A DNA stretch of 9,418 nucleotides from JBFKQC01 sp041627895 (GCA_041627895.1 JBFKQC010000106.1:1-9418), one strand, 5' to 3'; positions 1-7,958 are shown, numbered from the stretch's first letter. Notes: generated by a model from the sequence alone, not told the origin. Numbers and translations: made by a program.

Positions 1-63
1 GAGGAGATCAAGAACCAGACAATCCGGCAACGCCGCTTGCAGCATCAGACCGCTGCCGCCTAA
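1..63 (+). CDS. C-terminal end of an unidentified protein (partial, 5' end outside window)
   Basis: The first reading frame is open from base 1 to a TAA stop at 61-63 and gives 20 residues, starting EEIKNQTIRQ and ending in an Ala-rich tail. The composition (Gln, Arg, Lys, Glu rich, helix-like) is plausible for a real C-terminus, but the piece is too short to identify. It runs in the same direction as the excisionase and integrase, so it may be the last gene of an element transcript or a remnant. It could also be a chance open frame. Confidence 0.3.
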   Translation, partial: EEIKNQTIRQRRLQHQTAAA

Positions 64-128
64 ACTCGAACAGAAACCGAACCAGAGCCTCCGTTACAAA
101 ACGGCCCCAGAAGTCCGAAAAACCCTGA

Positions 129-314
129 CGACGGACATTCCTTACCGCCTTCGACGAAGCCGAGCGCCTGTGCTTCCCGGTTCGATTGTCCGCCGAGAAG
201 GGCGAGCGTGTCCTCGATCTGGTCGGCGAGATGCGGCACTCTTTCGAGATCATCGAGCAGGACTTCACCACCCAGGCCGACGCGATGATCGACCCGGAAA
301 ATTGCGAGGTCTGA
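129..314 (+). pseudogene. Remnant of a small unidentified protein gene, start codon lost
   Basis: The frame from 129 to the TGA at 312-314 reads as a sensible acidic, helical polypeptide of 61 residues, with FDEAERLCFPVRLSAEKGER near the start and HSFEIIEQDF in the middle. There is no usable ATG or GTG near its beginning: the frame follows a TGA at 126-128 and the first in-frame ATG is at 231. Just upstream, CTG ACG ACG GAC ATT CC (from 125) would join this frame if one base were removed at about 142-143. That suggests a single-base frameshift near the original N-terminus, though this is inference. I do not recognise the family. Position and orientation suggest a small element-encoded gene that is decaying or, less likely, one using a rare start such as TTG at 186. 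Confidence 0.4.
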
Positions 315-360
315 TAGACTAAGCTCCGGCGCCTCTGGAATCGGGTCGGCGCTGCGGTTA

Positions 361-408
361 CATATCGCTCGATCAGTATCTCCCTATCTCGCTGTTTCGC
401 TATCGCCC
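361..408. repeat. Array of about six degenerate 8-bp tandem units, consensus TATCTCGC
   Basis: Split into consecutive 8-mers from 361, the plus strand reads CATATCGC, TCGATCAG, TATCTCCC, TATCTCGC, TGTTTCGC and TATCGCCC. Four of the six begin with or contain TATC in the same register, and four contain CGC. On the other strand the units look like GCGAGATA. The array lies in the non-coding stretch between the gene remnant (ends 314) and the integrase module (starts 435). It could be a repeated protein-binding site (operator or arm-type recombinase site) or a simple slippage-derived repeat. The sequence alone does not decide. Confidence 0.5.
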
Positions 409-423
409 GCCGAGACCCGAGCC

Positions 424-427
424 GGAG
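424..427 (+). promoter_or_regulatory. Shine-Dalgarno GGAG for the TTG-start ORF
   Basis: GGAG lies seven bases before the TTG at 435-437 and supports the non-ATG start. The ATG at 428-430 lies in another frame, much too close to this site, and gives only a Pro/Arg-rich out-of-frame peptide. Confidence 0.4.
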
Positions 428-434
428 ATGATCC

Positions 435-569
435 TTGCCCGCCGCAAAACCCACCCAAGCCCTTATCGAACGCACCCTCCGTGCGTGGACGGCCCTCGGG
501 CTGCCCAACGGCAGTGTCGAGGACCGTAGCGACCGCACCCTGGCAGAGCGCGGGGGCTGTCCAGCATGA
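435..569 (+). CDS. Small hypothetical protein (44 aa, TTG start) leading the excisionase-integrase module
   Basis: This frame starts at TTG with a GGAG seven bases upstream and ends at TGA 567-569, overlapping the excisionase ATG (566) in an ATGA arrangement that implies translational coupling. The product begins MPAAKPTQALIERTLRAWTA and continues with a short Gly/Asp/Arg segment. It has one amphipathic helix and no cysteine cluster or membrane segment. I cannot assign a function. Its place at the head of the module suggests a small element-encoded accessory protein co-expressed with the excisionase. The C-terminal half (SVEDRSDRTLAERGG) is low in hydrophobic residues, so it may be truncated or frameshifted relative to an ancestor. 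A chance open frame is possible, but the coupling and codon use favour coding. Confidence 0.45.
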   Translation: MPAAKPTQALIERTLRAWTALGLPNGSVEDRSDRTLAERGGCPA

Positions 570-919
570 ACACGCCACGCCTCCTGACCATCGCCCAAGC
601 GGCGGAGCAGCTGGGTGTGCCAAAGCAAAGCCTGAGGCAGGCAGCAGATAGCCTCGGGATCACCATCCAGATCGGGCGAGCAGTTCGCCTGAACCCCGAC
701 GACTTTAAGGAGCTTATCGACAAATGTCGCGTAGGGCCAAGGGACCGCGCCTCCACTGGCGCAAACGCAAGGACGCCCCGCCCCTCTGGGAAATCCGGGA
801 CGACGGAGACATCCGCATATCGACCGGCACGGCAAGCCGCAGCGAAGCTGAAGCAGCGCTCACCGAGTACCTCGACCGCAAACTCCGCCAATGTGGTCCC
901 TCTCGACCGGAAGACCTGA
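566..919 (+). CDS. Excisionase-like helix-turn-helix protein, long out-of-frame overlap with the integrase
   Basis: The first 55 or so residues look like a small winged-helix DNA-binding domain of the excisionase/AlpA/MerR kind. A predicted HTH covers about residues 7-27 (LLTIAQAAEQLGVPKQSLRQ), followed by a strand segment with GRAVRLNPDDF near residues 37-47. Such proteins usually direct recombinase polarity and can repress the element's own promoter. The start ATG overlaps the previous ORF by four bases. The reading frame does not stop at the integrase start (724) but runs on to TGA 917-919, giving 117 residues. The last 64 are Ser/Thr/Ala/Arg rich and are encoded in a different frame from the integrase N-terminus. 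The HTH part is well supported; whether the tail is selected or merely read through is open. Confidence 0.65.
   Translation: MNTPRLLTIAQAAEQLGVPKQSLRQAADSLGITIQIGRAVRLNPDDFKELIDKCRVGPRDRASTGANARTPRPSGKSGTTETSAYRPARQAAAKLKQRSPSTSTANSANVVPLDRKT
707..712 (+). promoter_or_regulatory. Ribosome binding site AAGGAG for the integrase
   Basis: AAGGAG (within TTTAAGGAG) lies inside the excisionase frame, 11 bases before the ATG at 724. It supports 724 as the true integrase start. Confidence 0.55.
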
Positions 920-1806
920 CCATCGGCTCGGTCCTCGCAATCTATGCCGAGGAACATGCGCCTCACACGGCCGCCCCGGAACGGATCGGCTATGCCATCG
1001 ACGCCCTCGACACCTTTTGGGGCGACCTTCCGGTCTCGACCATCACCGGGGCAACGTGCCGCCGGTACGGCATCGAGCGCGGAAAAGCGGTTGGAACCGT
1101 TCGTCGCGAACTTGGCGCCCTTCAGGCTGCCCTGAACTACTGTGTGCGTGAGGGCAGGCTGATTTCGGCTCCCACGGTCACGTTGCCAAAGAAACCACCG
1201 GCTCGTGAACGCTGGCTTACCCGTCAGGAAGCAGCTTGGTTGTTAAGGGGCGCAAGAGCGTTGCGTATCGACGGTCGTCATTTGGCCGACTTCATCCTTT
1301 GCGGCCTCTACACCGGAAGCCGAAAGGCCGACATTCTCGCCCTGCACTTCGATACGCCGTCGATGTCCGGCGGTCACGTCGACACGATCAACGGCGTCCT
1401 CTACCGCAAGCCGCTCGGTAATGCGGAGACCAACAAGCGTCAACGCCCTGCCCGCCTACCTGCCCCTTACCTTGCACGCCTGCAGCGGCAGGCCGCAACC
1501 GGTCGCCGATATGTCGTCGAGGACTACAAGGGCCGCCGGGTGGCGGACATCCGAAAAGGTTGGTCACGTGCGCGCCAGTTGGCGGAAGAACTGGCGAAAG
1601 CCAAGGGGATTTCCATCGACCTGTCCAAAGTGACACCGCACACGCTCAAGCACACGGCCATCACCTGGGCGCTTCAGCGTGGAGCCAAGAGTTGGGATGT
1701 GGCAGGGATGTTCTCCACCTCGATCCAGACCATCGAGAGTGTCTACGGTCATCATAGCCCGGATTGGCAGTCCAGCGCCGTCGATGCGATGAGCAAGAAA
1801 GCTTGA
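724..1806 (+). CDS. Tyrosine-type site-specific recombinase (phage/island integrase)
   Basis: The 360-aa product has the usual integrase layout: a basic N-terminal arm-binding-like segment (residues 1-55), a SAM-like core-binding domain (about 62-155) and a C-terminal catalytic domain (about 163-345). Catalytic landmarks are Arg200 in LYTGSRKADI, a Lys near 238 in TNKRQRPARLP, His306-x-x-Lys309-His310 in TPHTLKHTAITW, and the nucleophile Tyr341 in ESVYGHHSPD. Box II has Lys309 where most tyrosine recombinases have Arg, and the usual His/Trp position before the Tyr is not obviously kept. The protein would cut and rejoin DNA at the 3' end of the adjacent tRNA-Arg, which it faces. The ATG at 724 is chosen for the AAGGAG upstream. 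The frame looks intact through to TGA 1804-1806, so the enzyme is probably functional. Confidence 0.95.
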   Translation: MSRRAKGPRLHWRKRKDAPPLWEIRDDGDIRISTGTASRSEAEAALTEYLDRKLRQCGPSRPEDLTIGSVLAIYAEEHAPHTAAPERIGYAIDALDTFWGDLPVSTITGATCRRYGIERGKAVGTVRRELGALQAALNYCVREGRLISAPTVTLPKKPPARERWLTRQEAAWLLRGARALRIDGRHLADFILCGLYTGSRKADILALHFDTPSMSGGHVDTINGVLYRKPLGNAETNKRQRPARLPAPYLARLQRQAATGRRYVVEDYKGRRVADIRKGWSRARQLAEELAKAKGISIDLSKVTPHTLKHTAITWALQRGAKSWDVAGMFSTSIQTIESVYGHHSPDWQSSAVDAMSKKA

Positions 1807-1809
1807 TTT

Positions 1810-1829
1810 CCGGACCGAAACCGGACCGA
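1810..1829 (+). repeat. Pair of 9-bp direct repeats (CCGGACCGA) just after the integrase stop
   Basis: CCGGACCGA occurs at 1810-1818 and 1821-1829, an 11-bp period or about one helical turn. It lies between the integrase stop and the tRNA 3' end. In-phase short repeats next to an attachment core are typical of recombinase arm-type or accessory-protein sites; that role here is inference. Confidence 0.45.
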
Positions 1830-1830
1830 G

Positions 1831-1845
1831 CATCGCTCTGCGATG
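1831..1845 (+). terminator. Short hairpin CATCGC-TCT-GCGATG after the integrase, no T-tract
   Basis: A perfect 6-bp inverted repeat with a 3-base loop lies 25 bases after the integrase stop. It is followed by TAAATCG rather than a run of T, so it would be at best a weak or bidirectional terminator. It could equally be a dyad for protein binding beside the attachment site. Confidence 0.3.
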
Positions 1846-1874
1846 TAAATCGACACGCTAAGTCCTTGAAGTTG

Positions 1875-1951
<77 letters not shown>

Positions 1952-2020
1952 CTGACGCACTGGTTAGCGAAACCGGTCCCGGCCTGCAATGGCAAAGCGG
2001 CCTCGACCCGCCGGCGATGG

Positions 2021-2034
2021 CCGCGCCGGCGCGG
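2021..2034. repeat. Perfect 14-bp palindrome CCGCGCCGGCGCGG between sufS and tRNA-Arg
   Basis: The palindrome lies 18 bases after the sufS stop, and GCCGGCG is repeated at 2010-2016 and 2025-2031. It could form a strong stem at the end of the suf transcript. With no loop and no T-tract it is not a standard intrinsic terminator, so the role (Rho-dependent end, RNA 3' protection or none) is uncertain. Confidence 0.4.
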
Positions 2035-2051
2035 TTCGCCGCCTGCCCCGC

Positions 2052-3271
<1,220 letters not shown>

Positions 3272-3272
<1 letters not shown>

Positions 3273-3868
3273 CAGACCGGGGCTCCGGGAATCGAGAAAC
3301 CGATGATCGCAAGCAGCAGGCTGACCCCGAAGACGAAACCGATCATCGAGATCACGATCATCACGAAGACCTGCCCGAGCGAACGGAAACCGTGCAGCTC
3401 GGCGATGAAATTGGTCAGCAGCCAGAAGAACAGCACGAAACCCAGCACCGCGATCAGCCCGGCCAGCGGCGGGACCAGCACCATGGCCACGGTCTGCACG
3501 ACCTGCAGGCAGGCCATGACGAACTGGATCCATGCGACCGCCAGGATCGCGTCGCCAAAGCGCCCGTCGCCGCCCATCGCGCGGCCGATCCAGTGAATCG
3601 CGAAGACCATGACCACCAGCAGCGACATCTGGATCATGCCCATCATGATCGGGTTGGTCAGCAGCGGCGTCACCAGCGCGTTGGCCTCGGGCGGCACCAG
3701 GATGGTGGAAATCTGGCCCAGGATCGCGCTGATCACCACGATCAGCAGCAGCGCCTCCCACCGCGCGCCGCGCGGCAAATCGATCGACTGGACCCAGCGC
3801 GCCTCGTCCCGCGGGGCGCGGATGCTGTCGACTGCGTGGCGCAACAGGACGGAAAGGCTGAGCGTCAT
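3272..3868 (-). CDS. YIP1-like integral membrane protein between sufD and sufS
   Basis: The product has 198 residues and about five hydrophobic segments (roughly 37-58, 77-97, 106-132, 134-157 and 164-192), preceded by a soluble N-terminus containing SIRAPRDEARW. The N-terminal pattern, the Pro-Pro motifs (VPPEAN, VPPLAG) and the conserved-looking FIAELHGFRSLG fit bacterial YIP1-domain proteins, whose function is unknown. It starts at an ATG overlapping the upstream stop by four bases (ATGA) and ends one base into the sufS start, so it is locked into the suf transcript. A role in tethering the cluster machinery or in envelope function is speculation. The topology reading is firm; the family name is moderately sure. 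Confidence 0.82.
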
Positions 3869-4359
3869 GCGGGAACCTGCGCAAACTCGGTCTCGACCAG
3901 CCCGAGACCCCAGAACACCACGAAGACGCCAAGCGCCGCGGCGCCGGTCAGCGACAGCTCGGCCCCCGGCCCGATGAAGCCCGCCACCAGCCCATTCAGC
4001 AGCCAGAGCGGCGAGGCCGCCAGAAGCGCCCAGAACAGCGCCAGCCGTGCCGTCAGCCCGGTGCCGCGGCCGCCGAAAAGATGCATCAACCAGCGGCAAA
4101 GCAGCGCCACGGCATACAGCGCCAGCGGCGCGATGAACATCCAGCCCAGCAGCGCCCCGCCGACCCGCGCGTCGAACGGGATCGCCGCGTCCAGATAGGC
4201 CTCGCGCCGAAGCCGCGGCAACTGCGCGACAAAGTTCAGCCCGCAGGCCAGGATCAGGTACATCGCCAGCCGCGCCTCGGTCACGCCGATCTCGATCTGG
4301 CGCCGCACCGCCGCGCGGGGGCCACGATAGGTGGCCGCGATATCCGTGGTCAGCGCCAT
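3865..4359 (-). CDS. Four-helix membrane protein, possibly YIP1-related, following sufD
   Basis: The 164-aa protein begins MALTTDIAATYRGPRAA and has four hydrophobic stretches at about 30-47, 67-93, 104-128 and 137-155, with a short amphipathic N-terminus. The segment ARLALFWALLAASPLWLLNG and the arrangement beside a second membrane gene suggest it may be a diverged YIP1-type partner of the next product. The ATG at 4357-4359 overlaps the sufD stop (TGATG), and a purine-rich AGGGG lies five bases upstream. A longer in-frame opening to 4560 is only an alternate reading of sufD. No catalytic motif is visible and the function is unknown. The two membrane proteins may form a complex, judged only from coupling. 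Confidence 0.8.
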   Translation of the reverse strand: MALTTDIAATYRGPRAAVRRQIEIGVTEARLAMYLILACGLNFVAQLPRLRREAYLDAAIPFDARVGGALLGWMFIAPLALYAVALLCRWLMHLFGGRGTGLTARLALFWALLAASPLWLLNGLVAGFIGPGAELSLTGAAALGVFVVFWGLGLVETEFAQVPA

Positions 4360-5645
4360 CAGCCCCTGCGCCGCACCAGCCAGCCTTCGAGCCGCGAGCG
4401 GATATCCCCGGCGATCGCCGGGTCCTCGATCTCGTCGATCGCCTCGGCGAGGAAGGCCAGCACCAGCAGATCCTGCGCCTCGGCCTCCGGCAGCCCGCGC
4501 GAGCGCAGGTAGAACAGGGCCTCTTCGTCGATGGCGCCGGATGTCGACCCGTGCGAACACTTCACGTCGTCGGCATAGATTTCCAGCTCGGGCTTGGCGA
4601 AGAACTGCGCGTCCTCGTTCAGCAGCAGCGACTGGCTGATCTGGTAGCCATCGGTCTTCTGCGCGCCGGCCTTGACCAGGATCTTGCCCTGGAACACGCC
4701 CGTCGCGCCGTTCCGCAGCACCTTCTTGAACACCTGGCGGCTTTCGCAGTTCACCGCATCGTGGGTGACGAAAACCGTGTCGTCATGGTGGAAATCGCCG
4801 TCGCCGACACAGGCGCCCGCGACATGGGCGACGGCATCGTCGCCGGTCAGCTCGATCACCGCCTCGTTCCGCGTCAGCACGCCGTTGGCGGTCAGCGTAA
4901 AGCTCTTGAACGTCGACCGGGCGCCGAGGCGCGCGAAAATATGCGTCGCGGCGCGGCGCTCGTGGTCGCGGCCCTGGGCGCGGACGTGGTGGAACGCGGC
5001 GCCGTCGGCGACCTCGACCTCCATCACCTTGTTGAACCGCGCCGCGGCGGGGCCGTTTTCCAGAACGGTCAGGTCGGCGCCCTCGTCCAGCTTGATGCAA
5101 TGATGCAGGATCGCGTCGGATGTCTCTGATTTGTGGAGGTAAATCAGGTTCACCGGCTTCGCCGCCCGGCCCGTTGCGCGGATCACCACGCCGTCGCTCG
5201 CAAACGCCGTGTTCAGCGCCGCCAGCGGGCGCTGCACCGGGGTCTGGCCGCGGGTCTCAAGCTGGCCGTAAAGGTCCCTGGCCCAGTGGATATCGGCGGC
5301 GGCAGCGGTTTCCAGCCGCTCGATCTCGATCCCGGCCAGCGACAGGTCGTCCGAGGCCCCCGGGTCAAACACGCCGTCCACGAAGACCACCTTCAGCCGG
5401 TCGATCTCGCCGAAGATCGGCGCCTCGTCGGCCCGGAACAGCGCCGCCGCGGGCGCGGCCGGATCGGTCAGGCTGTCGGGGCGGGTGTATTTCCAGTACT
5501 CATCGCGCCGCCCGGGCAGGCCCATGGCGCGCAGCCGCGCCAGCGCCTCGCCGCGCGCCGTCTCGGCCCAGGCGGCACCGGCGGGCAATTCCAGCGCGGC
5601 GAGCCGCGCCTCGGTCGCGTCGGTCCTGACTTGCGCCAACGCCAT
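4359..5645 (-). CDS. sufD: Fe-S cluster assembly scaffold protein SufD
   Basis: The 428-aa product is a SufB/SufD-family beta-helix protein with the usual SufD length. It pairs with SufB and binds SufC in the cytosolic SufBC2D complex that builds nascent Fe-S clusters. The N-terminal region carries the SufD-typical GRRDEYWKYT (45-54). The C-terminal core has VKCSHGSTSG (361-370), in which Cys363 and His365 correspond to the conserved Cys/His important at the SufB-SufD interface in E. coli. LFYLRSRGLPEAEAQDLLV (378-396) forms the SufC-binding helical region. The ATG at 5643-5645 lies one base after the sufC stop, with GAGG upstream. An in-frame ATG 30 bases earlier lies inside sufC and is less likely. 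The next gene overlaps its stop. Confidence 0.97.
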   Translation of the reverse strand: MALAQVRTDATEARLAALELPAGAAWAETARGEALARLRAMGLPGRRDEYWKYTRPDSLTDPAAPAAALFRADEAPIFGEIDRLKVVFVDGVFDPGASDDLSLAGIEIERLETAAAADIHWARDLYGQLETRGQTPVQRPLAALNTAFASDGVVIRATGRAAKPVNLIYLHKSETSDAILHHCIKLDEGADLTVLENGPAAARFNKVMEVEVADGAAFHHVRAQGRDHERRAATHIFARLGARSTFKSFTLTANGVLTRNEAVIELTGDDAVAHVAGACVGDGDFHHDDTVFVTHDAVNCESRQVFKKVLRNGATGVFQGKILVKAGAQKTDGYQISQSLLLNEDAQFFAKPELEIYADDVKCSHGSTSGAIDEEALFYLRSRGLPEAEAQDLLVLAFLAEAIDEIEDPAIAGDIRSRLEGWLVRRRG

Positions 5646-5646
5646 C

Positions 5647-6402
<756 letters not shown>

Positions 6403-6495
6403 ATTTCCTACCTCTCGGCCGAATGTTGACGCAGCAAGCGGGCGGCGCCTGTCGGCATGATTGCGATCGTTTCACGGGTCCGTGCGGCGCATCCG

Positions 6496-6512
6496 GCCGC
6501 CGGCGCGGCGGC
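6496..6512 (-). terminator. GC-rich hairpin after the cupin gene (GCCGCC-GGCGC-GGCGGC)
   Basis: A 6-bp perfect stem with a 5-base loop begins five bases after the cupin stop, within the 115-base gap before sufC. The minus-strand sequence after it has no T-tract. It may attenuate or stabilise the mRNA between the accessory block and sufC, or reflect GC-rich composition only. Confidence 0.3.
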
Positions 6513-6517
6513 GGCGG

Positions 6518-7021
6518 TCACAGCTCTTCCCCTTCCCAGTAGTCGCGCGCGTCCTTGCGGCGGCCGACATGCTTGATATGCGCCTCGAAGAACGACGGCC
6601 CCGGCGCGATCCCCAGCGCGGCGAACTTGCCGCTGTCGGGGTATTCCGCGATGTCCGGGTCGTTCAGGGTCGAGATTCCAAGGTATTTCAGCGGCTTGGA
6701 CCCGGAATTGACAAGCTGGTGCGCGGTCTCGGGTCCGCCGCGCGGCGCGGCGCAGACATCGCCGGGCTTCACCGGATACTCGGTGTCGCCGAAGCGGTAG
6801 GTGCCCTCGCCCTCGAGGATCACGAACATCTCGTCATTGCCCAGGTGGTTGTGGAACGGAAACGCCCGCCGCCCCGGCTCGACCGTGACGAACATCGCCC
6901 CCAGCCCGGCCATGCCGAGCGCGTCGCCGACCGGCGCGATCATGGCGCCGAACCGGGTGCTGCCCTCGGGCGCGTTGGAAAACGCCTTCGCGTCGAACAG
7001 GTTGACGACCGGTATCGTCAT
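6518..7021 (-). CDS. Single-domain cupin protein inside the suf operon
   Basis: The 167-aa protein has one conserved cupin barrel. Motif 1 is seen as FPFHNHLGNDEMFVILEGEG (54-73), with metal ligands His57, His59 and Glu64. Motif 2 lies around VKPGDVCAAPRG with His101 in TAHQLVNSG. It therefore probably binds a divalent metal, as a small cytosolic enzyme or sensor. The substrate is unknown, and cupins span isomerases, dioxygenases and sugar-binding proteins. The C-terminal 40 residues (PDSGKFAALG onward) extend past the barrel. The ATG at 7021 overlaps the upstream stop (ATGA) and has a strong AGGAGG (7027-7032) five bases away. Location among cluster-assembly genes suggests an iron- or metal-related job, but that is inference. 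Confidence 0.9.
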   Translation of the reverse strand: MTIPVVNLFDAKAFSNAPEGSTRFGAMIAPVGDALGMAGLGAMFVTVEPGRRAFPFHNHLGNDEMFVILEGEGTYRFGDTEYPVKPGDVCAAPRGGPETAHQLVNSGSKPLKYLGISTLNDPDIAEYPDSGKFAALGIAPGPSFFEAHIKHVGRRKDARDYWEGEEL

Positions 7022-7194
7022 TTCCGCCTCCTGATGACATAGCTTGCGAACAGGCTGCCGAGTATCCCCGAGACGCCGCCCACCGCCACCACCTGGCCGA
7101 GGGTCAGCGCGTCGGTGACGGCATCGACGACGCCCGCGAAGACGGCGCAGAAGGCGCCGGTGGTCAGCGCAGCCAGAAGTATCGTCCTGCTCAT
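7018..7194 (-). CDS. Small two-helix membrane protein (58 aa)
   Basis: The product, beginning MSRTILLAALTTGAFCAVFA, has two hydrophobic segments at about 5-22 and 36-54 separated by a polar turn (DAVTDALTLGQ), and ends in a basic RRRK tail that would face the cytoplasm. Glycine-rich GGVSGILGSLF suggests close helix packing. It starts at an ATG overlapping the methyltransferase stop by four bases, with GGAGGG just upstream, and overlaps the cupin start in the same way. Coding is supported by this double coupling. It resembles no family I can name. It is a small membrane hairpin, perhaps a holin-like or regulatory peptide by shape only. Confidence 0.75.
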   Translation of the reverse strand: MSRTILLAALTTGAFCAVFAGVVDAVTDALTLGQVVAVGGVSGILGSLFASYVIRRRK

Positions 7195-7958
7195 CGTCCC
7201 TCCGGCACCATCAGCAGGTTCTGGTTCACGCGGCTCGCCTTGTGCTCTTCGGCGCAGGCATAGCGATACCGCGCCATCAATTCGTCGAAGGCGCCGCGAT
7301 TGCTGTGGTCGACCTCGACGAACAGCATCGGCCGGCACCGCGCAATGGTCTCCTCAAGACCGGAAAGTGCGGCGATTTCCATGCCTTCCACGTCGATCTT
7401 GATCATGTCGATCTGCGGCTCGCCGGCCAGCAGCGTATCGCCCCTGCGGACCTCGATATCGCCGCCGCCCTCGGTCAGCCGCGCCCAGCCCAGATTGCCC
7501 TTGGGGTCGTGGATTGCATAGCCGCCGGCATCCGCATCGCCCAGCCCGTAGCCCAGCGCGCGCAACTCGACCCGGTCCTCGATCCGGTTCAGCCGCACCG
7601 CACCGGCCAGCAGCCGGATCGCCGCCGGGTTCGGCTCGATCGGGATCACCCGGCCCGCGCCGCCATGCAGCGCCATGAACAGCGTGTGATTGCCGATATT
7701 CGCGCCGATATCGACAAACACCCCGCCCTCGGGCAGATGCCGCGCCAGCCCGACCAGCACCGCCTGCTCGTAGAACTCGCCGCGCGCCTGGCAGCGGTGG
7801 ATCCGGTCCTCGCCGTTGTCGATCACGAAATAGACGGCGCGGCCCAGCGGCGCCGCCACGACCACGCGCGCGCCCTCGGGCGTCATATAGCGCGCGGGCT
7901 TGTCCAGCGCGCGCGCGACCGCGGGATGCAGCGACGGGTCGGCCACCAGCAGCGTCAT
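7191..7958 (-). CDS. FkbM-family SAM-dependent methyltransferase
   Basis: The 255-aa protein has a Rossmann-type methyltransferase core. SAM motif I is FVDIGANIGNHTLF (81-94), the acidic residue after strand 2 is Glu108 in IPIEPNP, and the family-typical IDMIKIDVEGMEIAALSGLE (183-202) carries Asp189 and Glu191. The C-terminal strand FVEVDH (213-218) closes the fold. FkbM enzymes are O-methyltransferases acting on diverse substrates, often sugars, lipids or natural products, so the substrate cannot be named. The N-terminal 75 residues contain a strand-rich cap. Stop/start overlaps of four bases on both sides (ATGA at 7955-7958 and 7191-7194) place it firmly in the sufB-sufC interval. There is no signal peptide, so it is probably cytosolic. 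Confidence 0.92.
   Translation of the reverse strand: MTLLVADPSLHPAVARALDKPARYMTPEGARVVVAAPLGRAVYFVIDNGEDRIHRCQARGEFYEQAVLVGLARHLPEGGVFVDIGANIGNHTLFMALHGGAGRVIPIEPNPAAIRLLAGAVRLNRIEDRVELRALGYGLGDADAGGYAIHDPKGNLGWARLTEGGGDIEVRRGDTLLAGEPQIDMIKIDVEGMEIAALSGLEETIARCRPMLFVEVDHSNRGAFDELMARYRYACAEEHKASRVNQNLLMVPEGR

Larger units (their letters stand above)
1..1874. mobile_element. Right end of a tRNA-Arg-integrated element (island or prophage), partial
   Basis: A tyrosine recombinase with an excisionase-like gene just upstream ends 68 bases from the 3' end of a tRNA-Arg gene and points toward it. This arrangement is characteristic of elements that integrate at the 3' end of a tRNA. The stretch is less extremely GC-rich than the suf operon and holds gene fragments, which fits acquired DNA. 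The boundary at 1874/1875 is inferred from the tRNA 3' end. By eye I found no second copy of the tRNA 3' sequence between 1 and 1870, so the other attachment site and any cargo should lie left of the window. Phage or non-phage origin cannot be decided because no structural, conjugation or replication gene is visible. Confidence 0.65.

Noticed and set aside
178..190. Possible second copy of the tRNA 3' sequence (GGTTCGATTG)
   Set aside because: Only a few bases match the T-loop and the flanks do not continue the tRNA sequence, so it is not an attachment site.
8..835. 275-aa minus-strand open frame over the element's left part
   Set aside because: It is antisense to the better supported rightward ORFs, the excisionase and the start of the integrase. 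The product is low-complexity Arg/Ser-rich with no domain.
6403..6517. Separate sufC promoter in the 115-base gap
   Set aside because: I could not find a convincing -35/-10 pair with proper spacing, nor a clear regulator dyad. The gap is mostly a GC-rich hairpin and the ribosome site.
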